Of a DNA stretch of 64,000 bases, positions 18,471 to 27,052 are shown piece by piece. The number at the start of each line of letters is the position of its first letter. Within the stretch, counting starts at the first letter, position 1. This stretch comes from Pseudomarimonas arenosa (GTDB lineage: Bacteria; Pseudomonadota; Gammaproteobacteria; Xanthomonadales; Xanthomonadaceae), in NCBI RefSeq assembly GCF_014841215.1, contig NZ_JACYTR010000002.1, positions 62,001 to 126,000 of the forward strand, in the 5' to 3' direction. The notes under the pieces were generated by a model that was not told the DNA's origin, ran no database searches, and was given only the letters and a program-made list of their open reading frames with translations. Position numbers and translations under genes: made by a program.

Positions 18471-20414
18471 ATGACAGTTTCAAATACGCTCGCTCGACTC
18501 AGTCTTCTGACCCTTTTGCTGGGATGCATGCTCCCCCCATCGGCCGCGGCCGATCAGGTGTCGGTGAACCCCCGTCAGACCTGGCAGATGCTGGAATACA
18601 TCGCGGTGGACTATGCCGGGGCAGTGCAAGAGGGTCAGGTTCGGGACGCTGCCGAATATGCCGAGATGCGCGAGTTCGCCGGTGTGGTGAAGGCGCAATT
18701 GATGCAACTCCCGGAAACACCGAATCAAGCCCGCCTCTTGGCAGCGGGCGATCGATTGATCGCATCGGTTGCCGCGAAGGCCGAGCCGGCGCAGGTAGCT
18801 TCACTGGCACGTGCACTGGCCGACGAACTGCTAGCCAGTTATTCCCTCGCAACGGTGCCTTCGCTTCCACTTGATCTGGACCGGGCAGCTCAACTTTATG
18901 TACAGCAATGTGCTGGCTGTCATGGCGTGGAAGGGCGTGGCGATGGCCCCACCTCGGCCAGTCTCGATCCTCGCCCGATCGCGTTCACTGACCAAGTCCG
19001 GGCCGCTGAGCGCACTCCGCTCGCGCTCTATGAAGTGATTTCCCAGGGCGTGCCGGGGACAGGTATGGGCAGCTTTGCGGGCTTGGCTGACAACGATCGA
19101 TGGGCGCTGGCGTTTCATGTCGGCGGTCTTGCGTATTCGGCAAGTTCTCGCCGGGAAGGCGCGAAATTTTGGCCCAAAGCGGTTCGAGCCCACACGCGGG
19201 TCCCAACGTTGGAGGCACTAACGCGACTGCGGGAAGCGGACTTGGCGACCACTCTGCCAGCCGACCAGGCCAACGCGATCGTTGCCTACTTGCGAGCCAA
19301 TCCCCAGGCAGTGCTGGAACCGTCGGGCAAGAGCAACCCGTTGGCCTTGGCACGCCAGCAATTGGCTGCCAGCGAACGCGCGTTCGGCAAAGGCGACTAT
19401 CAGGGGGCCACTACCCTGGCATTGTCGGCCTACTTGGACGGCGTCGAACCGATCGAGCCTACCCTCGCGGCGCGCAACCCTGACTTGCTGCGAGAGATTG
19501 AGGCCGCCATGGGACGGTTTCGAGCCTTGGTCGGGGGCCATTCCAGCCCAGAAGCCCTCAATGCACAGGCCTCACTCATGAACTTGCTGTTCGATCGTGC
19601 TGACGCCGTCGTTCAGGACGGCCAGGCAGACCCGACCGCTGCCTTTCTTGGCAGTTTTACCATTTTGGTCCGTGAGGGGCTTGAGGCGTTGCTGATTGTG
19701 ATCGGCATTATTGCGTTCTTGCGCAAAACCGAGCGCGAAGACGTGCTGCCGTACGTCCATGCTGGCTGGCTGGGCGCCCTTCTGGCCGGTGGCCTCACGT
19801 GGGCTATTGCGACCTACGTCGTCGATATCAGTGGGGCCAATCGTGAGGTGACCGAAGGGGTGTCAGGCCTATTCGCCGCTGCAGTTCTGCTGAGCGTGGG
19901 CATCTGGATGCATCAGAAGAGCGTGGCCGGGCGCTGGCAACAGTATCTGCACGCCAAACTATCTGCGGCCTTAACGCGTCGTTCCGCGATCTTTCTGTTC
20001 ACCTTGGCGTTTGTGGCGGTATACCGAGAGGTGTTCGAGACCATTCTATTTTTTATCGCTCTGTGGAGCGAACAAAGTGCCGGTGCCATGACAGCGGGCC
20101 TGCTAGCGGGCATCGTCGTATTGGTCGTTGTTGCCTATTGCATGTTGCGTGTCAGCAAGCGCCTGCCCATCGGCCGCTTCTTCTCGGTGAGCTCCTGGTT
20201 CATTGCCGTGCTTGCCGTCGTACTGGTTGGCAAAGGGGTAGCGGCGCTGCAAGAAGCCGGTTGGGTGGGGCTACGCTTTATCAACATGCCGAGGATCGAA
20301 TGGTTGGGCGTTTACCCCTCTTGGCAGTCCTTGCTGGCCCAGATTTCTGTCGCCTTGGCCGCCGTCCTGGGGTTTTACGTCAATGCCCGCGTTTCCCGTG
20401 CACCGGCCCCTTAA
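18471..20414 (+). CDS. pbrT: PbrT-like cytochrome c-FTR1 fusion, metal uptake permease
   Basis: 647 residues from ATG 18471; an in-frame TTG at 18393 would run through the promoter and is rejected. A signal peptide is followed by a periplasmic domain with a c-type haem site CAGCH (147-151), then by a seven-helix FTR1 iron-permease domain with both family motifs, REGLE (401-405) and RExxE in VYREVFETILFF (519-523). Such fusions include PbrT of the Cupriavidus pbr operon, thought to import Pb(II), possibly to protect the periplasm before export by PbrA. Substrate inferred from context; an iron permease is the alternative. Confidence 0.8.
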   Translation: MTVSNTLARLSLLTLLLGCMLPPSAAADQVSVNPRQTWQMLEYIAVDYAGAVQEGQVRDAAEYAEMREFAGVVKAQLMQLPETPNQARLLAAGDRLIASVAAKAEPAQVASLARALADELLASYSLATVPSLPLDLDRAAQLYVQQCAGCHGVEGRGDGPTSASLDPRPIAFTDQVRAAERTPLALYEVISQGVPGTGMGSFAGLADNDRWALAFHVGGLAYSASSRREGAKFWPKAVRAHTRVPTLEALTRLREADLATTLPADQANAIVAYLRANPQAVLEPSGKSNPLALARQQLAASERAFGKGDYQGATTLALSAYLDGVEPIEPTLAARNPDLLREIEAAMGRFRALVGGHSSPEALNAQASLMNLLFDRADAVVQDGQADPTAAFLGSFTILVREGLEALLIVIGIIAFLRKTEREDVLPYVHAGWLGALLAGGLTWAIATYVVDISGANREVTEGVSGLFAAAVLLSVGIWMHQKSVAGRWQQYLHAKLSAALTRRSAIFLFTLAFVAVYREVFETILFFIALWSEQSAGAMTAGLLAGIVVLVVVAYCMLRVSKRLPIGRFFSVSSWFIAVLAVVLVGKGVAALQEAGWVGLRFINMPRIEWLGVYPSWQSLLAQISVALAAVLGFYVNARVSRAPAP

Positions 20415-20456
20415 TTCGCCTTGTCCCGAGCGTCCCCAGTACGTAGGAATTCCGAC

Positions 20457-22622
20457 ATGTCAGTCGATCAAAGTGATTCACGTGCGGCCAACCAGTCGTC
20501 GAAGCCTTCGGCCGTGAAGCCGGGGCGCGCGTTTCGCATCTCGAATATGGATTGCCCCAGTGAAGAGAGCGAGATTCGCCAGGCGGTTGCGGGCCTTGGT
20601 GAGGTGCGCGGATTGCACTTCGATCTCTCGGCCCGGGTCGTGCGGATCGATGCATCTGATTCCGCGACACAGCGTGCGCTTGGCGCGATCCGGCGCGCGG
20701 GTTTCGATCCGCTGCCACTGCCCGACGCGGATTCCGCCGCGTCGACGGATCGTCTAGTGGAAGGACTGCCGCGACTCGGGGCGGGTCTGCTTATCGCCCT
20801 GGCGGCCGAGGCCGTGCACTTCTTCGTTGAGGGTTCGATGGCAGGCTCGGTATTGGGCATGGCGCTGGCGCTGACGGCCATCGCACTAGCCGGCGCGTCG
20901 ACCTATCGCAAAGGGCTGGCGGCCTTGATTCGTGGGCGGCTCAACATGAACGCGCTGATGTCGGTGGCAGTGACCGGCGCCTTCCTGATTGGCGAATGGC
21001 CGGAAGCGGCCATGGTGATGGTGCTTTATGCATTGGCTGAAGCAATCGAGGCGCGTGCTCTCGATCGCGCCCGCAATGCCATCAAGAGCTTGATGGCGAT
21101 GGCACCGGACACCGCCGAGGTCCAGCAGCCCGATGGCCGCTGGGCCGACGCACCGGTATCGCAGGTCGCCTTGGGAACGCGCGTACGGGTCAAGCCGGGC
21201 GCGCGAATTCCGCTCGATGGTGTGATTGTGTCGGGCCAAACATCGATCAATCAGGCCCCGGTCACCGGCGAGAGCCTGCCGGTCGACAAGGGGCCGCAGG
21301 ATTCGGTGTTTGCCGCCACGATCAATGTCACCGGAACCATCGAACTCACTACGACTGCACTGGCCTCCGACAGCACTTTGGCACGCATCATCCGCGCTGT
21401 TGAAAGCGCGCAGGCGGCGCGGGCGCCTACCCAGCAGTTCGTTGATCGCTTTGCCGCGGTGTACACGCCGGCCGTCTTTGTCGTGGCCCTGTTGGTGGCG
21501 TTGGCCAGTCCCTGGCTGTTGGGATGGGCTTGGGCCGAGTCGGCCTACCGCGCCTTGGTGCTCTTGGTGATCGCCTGTCCCTGCGCCTTGGTGATTGCCA
21601 CGCCCGTGACCGTCGTCAGCGGCCTGGCGGCGGCGGCGCGGCGCGGCATCATCATCAAGGGCGGCGTCTACCTGGAGTCAGCCCGACGTCTACGCGTCGT
21701 GGCCCTGGACAAGACCGGCACCATTACCGAGGGCAAGCCGAAGCTGGTGGATCAGCGTGTTGTGGCTGATGATCCAGATCGCGTTTTGGCCTGGGCATCC
21801 CGCTTGGCCGGCCACTCCGATCACCCGGTTGCGCAGGCCATCGCCCAAGGCCTGCCGCGTGTCGATGGCGACGTGGAAGGCTTTGCGGCCTTGGCGGGCC
21901 GCGGCGTGCGTGGCCGGATCGATGGCGAACTGCTGCACTTGGGGAACCATCGGTTGATCGAAGAGTTGGGAGTGTGTTCTCCAAGCATTGAAGCCGTGCT
22001 CAACGAGCATGAGCGTCAGGGCCGGTCCGTCACCTTGCTGGCAACCACGACCAAAGTGCTGGCGATCTTTGCGGTAGCCGACACCATCAAGGACAGCTCG
22101 CGTGCGGCGATCGCACACTTACACCGTCTCGGCGTTCGATCGGTGATGCTGACCGGCGACAACGCCGTCACCGCCCGCACCATTGCCGCGCAGGCCGGCA
22201 TCGACGACGCACGCGGCGACCTGTTGCCCGACGACAAGCTTCGCATCATCGGCGAACAGCAGGCCGAGTACGGGCCGACCGCGATGACCGGCGACGGTAT
22301 CAATGATGCGCCGGCCTTGGCCAAGGCCGACATCGGCTTCGCCATGGGCCGGGCCGGCACCGACACCGCGATGGAAGCCGCCGACGTGGTGGTGATGAAC
22401 GACGACTTGCGGCGCGTCCCCGAGACCATTGAGCTATCGCAGCGCACACACCGTCTGCTGTGGCAGAACATCAGCTTTGCACTCGGCGTGAAAGTCGTGT
22501 TCCTCATTCTCGCCATGCTTGGTCACGCAACCATGTGGATGGCGGTGTTCGCTGATATGGGTGCGAGTTTGATCGTGGTGTTCAACGGGCTCCGAATCCT
22601 GCGGCAGTCGGCGCGCGTCTAA
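20457..22622 (+). CDS. pbrA: P1B-type Zn/Cd/Pb-exporting ATPase (PbrA/CadA/ZntA-like)
   Basis: 721 residues from ATG 20457 (AGGA upstream). The N-terminal HMA-like domain has NMDCPSEE (single Cys instead of CxxC). Membrane region with CPC (VIACPCALVIATPV), phosphorylation site DKTGT, the HP motif in GHSDHPVAQA and hinge [12 protein letters not shown] mark a P1B-2 ATPase. It pumps divalent soft metals from cytosol to periplasm. It follows pbrT by 42 bp under the same MerR-type promoter. Subtype firm; preference among Zn, Cd and Pb uncertain. Confidence 0.9.
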   Translation: MSVDQSDSRAANQSSKPSAVKPGRAFRISNMDCPSEESEIRQAVAGLGEVRGLHFDLSARVVRIDASDSATQRALGAIRRAGFDPLPLPDADSAASTDRLVEGLPRLGAGLLIALAAEAVHFFVEGSMAGSVLGMALALTAIALAGASTYRKGLAALIRGRLNMNALMSVAVTGAFLIGEWPEAAMVMVLYALAEAIEARALDRARNAIKSLMAMAPDTAEVQQPDGRWADAPVSQVALGTRVRVKPGARIPLDGVIVSGQTSINQAPVTGESLPVDKGPQDSVFAATINVTGTIELTTTALASDSTLARIIRAVESAQAARAPTQQFVDRFAAVYTPAVFVVALLVALASPWLLGWAWAESAYRALVLLVIACPCALVIATPVTVVSGLAAAARRGIIIKGGVYLESARRLRVVALDKTGTITEGKPKLVDQRVVADDPDRVLAWASRLAGHSDHPVAQAIAQGLPRVDGDVEGFAALAGRGVRGRIDGELLHLGNHRLIEELGVCSPSIEAVLNEHERQGRSVTLLATTTKVLAIFAVADTIKDSSRAAIAHLHRLGVRSVMLTGDNAVTARTIAAQAGIDDARGDLLPDDKLRIIGEQQAEYGPTAMTGDGINDAPALAKADIGFAMGRAGTDTAMEAADVVVMNDDLRRVPETIELSQRTHRLLWQNISFALGVKVVFLILAMLGHATMWMAVFADMGASLIVVFNGLRILRQSARV

Positions 22623-22650
22623 CAACGCGTTCGCCCACTGACGGCAGCAC

Positions 22651-22681
22651 TTGACTCCGTAGTTGGGTACGGGGTGCATCA
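22651..22681 (+). promoter_or_regulatory. mer-type promoter/operator
   Basis: -35 TTGACT (22651-22656) directly precedes the dyad CCGTA-N6-TACGG (22657-22672), close to the canonical mer operator. A -10 would fall at 22676-22681 (GCATCA, weak) with a 19-bp spacer. It drives merR itself and the genes behind it, unlike the divergent Tn501 arrangement. Confidence 0.7.
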
Positions 22682-22711
22682 TGGTCGTACCGTCATGGAT
22701 GGATACGACGT

Positions 22712-23119
22712 ATGTCCGCTCTCACCATCGGAAAACTTGCACAGCAGGCTGGTGTCGGTGTCGAGACCGTGCGCTTCTACGAGCGCGAAGGGCTGTTGCC
22801 GGTCCCGCCGCGGCGCGGGTTCGGGTTCCGCCACTACCCGGCCGAATCAGTCGAGCGACTGCACTTCATTCAACGTGCCAAACGTCTCGGGTTCGCCCTC
22901 AAAGAGGTCCGCGAACTGCTCGAACTACGCGTCACTGCCGATGTGAGTTGTGCGGAGGTGCAGCAGCTGGCCAGCGCTAAGTTGGCCGACATCGAGGAGC
23001 GCATTCGCGACTTGCAGCGCATGCGCAAGGCGCTGCGCGCATTGGCCGAGCATTGTCAGGCTGACGGCCCGATTAGCGATTGCCCGATCTTGGACTTCCT
23101 GTCTCGGGAAGGAGGCTGA
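22712..23119 (+). CDS. merR: MerR-type mercury-responsive regulator
   Basis: 135 residues. Helix-turn-helix LTIGKLAQQAGVGVETVRFYEREGL. The three Hg-binding cysteines are present: DVSCAEV and the pair in HCQADGPISDC, nine residues apart as Cys117 and Cys126 in Tn501 MerR. First gene of a five-gene operon that contains MerT- and MerP-like proteins but no merA. Confidence 0.88.
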   Translation: MSALTIGKLAQQAGVGVETVRFYEREGLLPVPPRRGFGFRHYPAESVERLHFIQRAKRLGFALKEVRELLELRVTADVSCAEVQQLASAKLADIEERIRDLQRMRKALRALAEHCQADGPISDCPILDFLSREGG

Positions 23120-23121
23120 TC

Positions 23122-23874
23122 ATGCGCAGCGTCGACTTCATCTACTTCAGCGGGTGCCCTCACATCGAGCAGACGCGGGCCCATCTGCGGCAAGCCTTCG
23201 ATGCTGTTGGCGCCGAGCCGCGCTGGCTGGAATGGGATGCCAGCGATCCGGCGACCCCCGACGAGTTTCGGCAGCACGGCTCGCCCACGGTGCTGATCAA
23301 CGGGCGCGACGTTGCCGGCGTGACATCGGCCACCGGTGGCGGCTGCCGGGTCTATGACGGAGGCGACGGACTCACCGGCGTGCCATCCGTCCCCTTGCTG
23401 ATCGCGGCGCTGGGTGGGCTACCATCGCCGGCAGCAAGCGCCGCAACGGCTCCGCCCCAGCTCGGATGGCGTCGCCTGTTGGCCGTGGCGCCGAGTCTCG
23501 CCGTGGCTGCGGTGCCGGTCGGCACCTGTCCGGTCTGCATCGCTGGAACCGTGGGTGCGCTGAGCGCCCTGGGCATCGGGTTTCTTCTGGAGACCCGCTT
23601 CCTGCTGCCGATCACCGTGCTGGCGCTGACCTTGGCGCTGGGCTCACTTGCCTGGCGTGCGCGTGCGCGCTGGGGTTATTCGCCACTCGCGCTCGGTATC
23701 GTGGGCGCGATCACGCTGAGTGTCGGACAGTTTGTTATCACGAGTGCGCAGACCACCGTCATCGGCGCCATCGTGTTGATGGCCGCTGCGTTGTGGAATG
23801 CCTTGCCGCGGGCACGAAACGGGGCGTCCTGTGCCGACTGCGTGCCGCGGGTTCCAACGGAGCGGCAGCGATGA
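23122..23874 (+). CDS. Thioredoxin-like/membrane fusion protein in the mer-type operon
   Basis: 250 residues from ATG 23122, 2 bp after merR, with GGAGG upstream. Residues 1-85 look like a thioredoxin-fold domain (DFIYFSGCPHIEQTRAHLRQ, HGSPTVLINGRDV), with a CPH motif and later GGGCRVYDG, resembling proteins found next to MerB or MerT. The C-terminal part has four membrane helices and the pair GTCPVCIAG, a possible Hg-binding CxxC as in MerC, and ends in CADC. It probably hands Hg(II) across the membrane; the exact family name is uncertain. Its stop overlaps the merT-like ATG (ATGA). Confidence 0.6.
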   Translation: MRSVDFIYFSGCPHIEQTRAHLRQAFDAVGAEPRWLEWDASDPATPDEFRQHGSPTVLINGRDVAGVTSATGGGCRVYDGGDGLTGVPSVPLLIAALGGLPSPAASAATAPPQLGWRRLLAVAPSLAVAAVPVGTCPVCIAGTVGALSALGIGFLLETRFLLPITVLALTLALGSLAWRARARWGYSPLALGIVGAITLSVGQFVITSAQTTVIGAIVLMAAALWNALPRARNGASCADCVPRVPTERQR

Positions 23875-24275
23875 CCGGTCAGGGCGACACCTCAGCACCC
23901 ATTCGCGAGCGGAGCGTGAGCGTGGTCGCGCTGCTGTTGTCGCTGAGCACACTGCTGTGTTGTGCCTTGCCGCTGCTCTTGGTGGCGCTGGGATTCGGAA
24001 GCGCGGTGGCCGCATTGACCTCCAGCGCACCGTGGCTGGTGACTTTGAGCCAGTACAAGGTCTGGACGTTCGGGGTGGCGGCAGGAGTGCTCGGGCTGGC
24101 CGGCTACATGCTGTACCGGCGGGGCCGAAGCTGCCCGACCGAACCGCTGCTGGCTGACGCCTGCCAACGCGCCCAGCGCTGGTCGCGTCGCATTTGGTGG
24201 TGCGCAGTCTTGGTGTGGTGTATCGCCGCCGTCGTCGCCTTCGCCTGGATTCCGCTGCAGCGCCTGTTGGCTTGA
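23871..24275 (+). CDS. merT: MerT-like mercuric ion transport protein
   Basis: 134 residues, three membrane helices. The first carries the vicinal cysteine pair (STLLCCALPLLLVALGFG), as in MerT where it accepts Hg(II) from MerP. A cytoplasmic loop with CPTEPLLADAC matches the second Cys pair of MerT. Start overlaps the preceding gene; the outer-membrane gene follows by 10 bp. With no merA present, imported Hg would not be reduced by this locus. Confidence 0.75.
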   Translation: MTGQGDTSAPIRERSVSVVALLLSLSTLLCCALPLLLVALGFGSAVAALTSSAPWLVTLSQYKVWTFGVAAGVLGLAGYMLYRRGRSCPTEPLLADACQRAQRWSRRIWWCAVLVWCIAAVVAFAWIPLQRLLA

Positions 24276-24285
24276 GGAGAATCAC

Positions 24286-25128
24286 ATGAACCGGACGCGA
24301 CTTTATCCCCTGGCCTTCGCGCTGGCTCTTGTCGCGTCGGCGGCGCAGAGCGAAGGCCATGGTCCGCTGTTTGGTCTGGCCACGCCGACCCTGGGTGCAG
24401 GCCAGTGGAGCAGCGACACCGGGTTTATGCGCATGGCATCTGAGCAGGGTGGCGACTGGCGAACCCGGCAAATGATCGGCTACGGGATTCATGAGGATTT
24501 GCAGGCGACCCTGACCCTGCCGCTGGACCAGCGCGATAGCCGCATGGTTGCCAACGCGCGCGGTGGCGCCATGATGGGGAAACCCGGTGCCGTGGAAGCC
24601 TCGCTACTTTGGCGCTTCCACCGCGAGGCCCCGCGCATAGGCGTGCGTCGGGAAAGCAGCCTGCTGGTCGGGGTGGCCGACGGTGACACCTTTGGCCCGG
24701 ACGCGCGGAATGCCGGCCCCGCCCTGCACTTGGCGGCGGTCACCGGCTACGCCTCGCGCACGACCTACTGGTGGCTGGGCGGCGGCGGCCAATGGCATCG
24801 GGCTGAGGGTGGCAATCGCCGTGGCGACCTGACTTACGCCACCGCGGTGTTTGGTTGGCGCCCACCGATCTTTCGCGGCGATTATCCGAAACCGGACTGG
24901 CGGCTGTTCATCGAGGCCGTCGCCGAGCATGCAGAACGGGATCGGCGCGACGGCCTGGCGGATGCCGATTCCGGTGGGTACCGATTGTTGGCCGGCCCCT
25001 CGGTGCTGGGCTTGTTTGGCGCCTGGGGCGTTTCGGCCGGCGTGTTGTTTCCGGTCGAGGAGCGGCTCAACGGCAGCCAGCCTGGTACCGACTATCGCGC
25101 CAAGCTGGTCTTCACCTATTGGTTCTGA
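24286..25128 (+). CDS. Outer-membrane beta-barrel protein of unknown function
   Basis: 280 residues with a signal peptide (ALALVASAAQSEG), alternating amphipathic strands and a C-terminal aromatic residue (FTYWF), all typical of outer-membrane barrels. A GAGQWSSDTGF segment near the N-terminus resembles MetA-pathway or transporter-type porins often seen beside metal genes. It lies inside the mer-type operon between the MerT- and MerP-like genes, suggesting passage of the metal or its ligand through the outer membrane. Substrate not shown by sequence. Confidence 0.65.
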   Translation: MNRTRLYPLAFALALVASAAQSEGHGPLFGLATPTLGAGQWSSDTGFMRMASEQGGDWRTRQMIGYGIHEDLQATLTLPLDQRDSRMVANARGGAMMGKPGAVEASLLWRFHREAPRIGVRRESSLLVGVADGDTFGPDARNAGPALHLAAVTGYASRTTYWWLGGGGQWHRAEGGNRRGDLTYATAVFGWRPPIFRGDYPKPDWRLFIEAVAEHAERDRRDGLADADSGGYRLLAGPSVLGLFGAWGVSAGVLFPVEERLNGSQPGTDYRAKLVFTYWF

Positions 25129-25140
25129 CGGAGCATCCCC

Positions 25141-25626
25141 ATGAAAACGACTCTCTACGCTGTCTTGTTGATTGCGGCCATGAGTGGCTCAACCAGCGTT
25201 CATTCCGACGGCTTGGTGCACGCCAAGCAAGTCATCTTCGGTATGGATTGCGCGCCGTGTGCCTACGGCATGGAGAAAGGACTCAAGGCCTTACCCGGGG
25301 TGCAATCGGTGACGGTCAGTCTCAATGAAGGCTATGCTGAAGTGCACTTGGCGCCCAATTCCACCACATCGTTAACGGATATCCGCGAGGTCGTTCGCAA
25401 GGGCGGATTCACGCCCAATGACGCGCAGATCACACTGCAGGGGCGGCTTCAGCTCTCGCCAAGCCCGATGTTGACGACCGCTGCCGGCCAATTCGCGCTG
25501 GAACTCGGCGCATTGGGCGAACCGTCGGTCCCACTGCAAGGGCTTCGAGTTCAGGTTTCCGGCTCAGTGGCCGCGGACTCTGCCGAACTGATCGTCGCGC
25601 GCATCGACCCCGTCGCGTCCCAATAA
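25141..25626 (+). CDS. merP: MerP-like periplasmic metal-binding protein with HMA domain
   Basis: 161 residues, signal peptide (VLLIAAMSGSTSVHS), then an HMA fold with the metal-binding loop GMDCAPC (canonical GMTCxxC) and PGVQSVTVSLNEGYAEV. A C-terminal extension of about 65 residues without Cys is absent from classical MerP (about 91 residues). In mer systems MerP scavenges periplasmic Hg(II) and passes it to MerT. Its last 76 bp overlap the convergent sterol-desaturase-like gene. Confidence 0.75.
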   Translation: MKTTLYAVLLIAAMSGSTSVHSDGLVHAKQVIFGMDCAPCAYGMEKGLKALPGVQSVTVSLNEGYAEVHLAPNSTTSLTDIREVVRKGGFTPNDAQITLQGRLQLSPSPMLTTAAGQFALELGALGEPSVPLQGLRVQVSGSVAADSAELIVARIDPVASQ

Positions 25627-26471
25627 CCGACCCTCGAAAACGGCCAGCGCAGTTGACCAAGGTACGAGGTCGGAAACTCGGCGTCGTCCAGCCCAACGTC
25701 ATCCGCGCCTACTGCCTTAAGATCATCGAAACGCGTTCCCAACAACCAATCCCACAGCAACCAGAACTCGCCGAAATTGACCTGCGCGTCGGTGTAGTCG
25801 CGGCGATGGTGCCAGCGATGCAGTTCGGCACCGCCGATCCACCGGCGCAGCGGACCCAAGGAGTAGTCGAGATTGGCGTGCTGAAATCCGAGGTGAACCG
25901 TCAACAGGGTCAACCATGCCGTGATGACGGCAGCCGGCGCGCCGAGCAGTACCGTCGCCACGAGGCCGGGGCCGGCCAGGATGAGGGCGCTCAGGGGATG
26001 GCGACGATCGCCGTTCATCCAGTAGAGGCGCTCAGAACTGTGATGGATCGCGTGCAGTCGCCACAACCAGGGAACGTGATGGCTTGCGCGGTGCATCGCA
26101 TACAAGCCGAAATCCACGATCAGCCCGGCGAGCAGTACCTGCAGCGCGATCGGCCACGCCTGCGGCCAGATCATGGTGGTCGGCACACGACCCATCAGCA
26201 AATGCAGCAGATACGCCGTGCCCGACATCAGCAGGAGATTCACCAGGACATGGATGGCGTCGGTCAGGGTGTCGTTGTGGTCTTCGTTCCAATCCCTTTC
26301 GAACGGTTGCACCCGTTCCAGCCAGGCGATGGCAAGCAGGCCGGCGATCGCGACGAGAAAAAAGGCGGGCCAGGGCGACCAACCCAGCGTCGACCAGATC
26401 AGCACGAAGGCGCTGACGCTGCCAAATACGATGGGATAAGCGCCGTAGCGCAGAAAGGTGGCAAACCGCAT
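25551..26471 (-). CDS. Sterol desaturase/fatty acid hydroxylase family membrane protein
   Basis: 306 residues from ATG 26471, with four to five membrane helices. The eight-histidine di-iron motif of the family is complete: HRASHH, HAIHHSS and HRWHH, with HxxxH-type spacing between. Such proteins hydroxylate or desaturate lipids; those in copper clusters have no assigned substrate. It lies downstream of cueR-copA-araC on the same strand, 168 bp after the preceding small gene and beyond a hairpin at 26538, so it may have its own promoter. Confidence 0.82.
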   Translation of the reverse strand: MRFATFLRYGAYPIVFGSVSAFVLIWSTLGWSPWPAFFLVAIAGLLAIAWLERVQPFERDWNEDHNDTLTDAIHVLVNLLLMSGTAYLLHLLMGRVPTTMIWPQAWPIALQVLLAGLIVDFGLYAMHRASHHVPWLWRLHAIHHSSERLYWMNGDRRHPLSALILAGPGLVATVLLGAPAAVITAWLTLLTVHLGFQHANLDYSLGPLRRWIGGAELHRWHHRRDYTDAQVNFGEFWLLWDWLLGTRFDDLKAVGADDVGLDDAEFPTSYLGQLRWPFSRVGYWDATGSMRATISSAESAATEPET

Positions 26472-26537
26472 GCGTGGTGTCTCCGAGTCGAGGCATGCAG
26501 TGTTGCCCGAGCGTCCGCAGACGCGCTTGAACGTACT

Positions 26538-26561
26538 GGCTGGAAACACGCGTTTCCAGCC
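26538..26561. terminator. Perfect 10-bp-stem hairpin
   Basis: GGCTGGAAAC and GTTTCCAGCC flank a 4-base loop between the small exported gene (ends 26639) and the desaturase start. No T run follows on the minus strand, so it may be an attenuator, a processed stem or a weak terminator. Confidence 0.4.
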
Positions 26562-26638
26562 CTAAGAGCCGCCGTCTTGGGCTCGCATGGTCGCCGTTGT
26601 CACCGTGGCGGCCGCGCTTGGGTGGACGCGCGGAGTCT

Positions 26639-27052
26639 TCAATCGCTCTCCGTGAGTTGCATCCATACGACCTGCGGATCTTGATCACGCGGGTGAAGAT
26701 CAAGCCGGACCCGTCGCAATCCTGCCAGATCGATTTCAGCCTCGCCGACCAGGGCGCCCTTGGCTCCGGGTGACAGTTCGATTTCCTGAGTTTCCTCAAG
26801 GTGCGTGAACTGGATTCTGGCTTGAAGGTGCCGAATATCCACTGGCCAATTGCGGCGATCACGCACGTACAGCCGGATAACTCGACCCTCCGAGACCAGC
26901 TCGAGATTGAACGTCCGAGTGGTGCGCGTGTACCCGCCGAAATAGGCCTTGGCAGGCTCGGGCGGCGAATGCGCTGCCACGATTTGACCGAAGGACAACA
27001 GGGACAGTAGCGAAGCGAAAGTCACGGCGAGATAGCGAACGCGCTTGATCAT
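26639..27052 (-). CDS. Small exported protein of the copper operon
   Basis: 137 residues. Signal peptide to about residue 27 (IVAAHS), then a beta-rich domain (TRTFNLELVSEGRVIRLYVR, HLQARIQFTHLEE). No Cys and few His, so not an obvious metal chelator. ATG overlaps the araC-like stop by four bases, so it is the fourth gene of cueR-copA-araC. Family not recognised. Confidence 0.65.
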   Translation of the reverse strand: MIKRVRYLAVTFASLLSLLSFGQIVAAHSPPEPAKAYFGGYTRTTRTFNLELVSEGRVIRLYVRDRRNWPVDIRHLQARIQFTHLEETQEIELSPGAKGALVGEAEIDLAGLRRVRLDLHPRDQDPQVVWMQLTESD

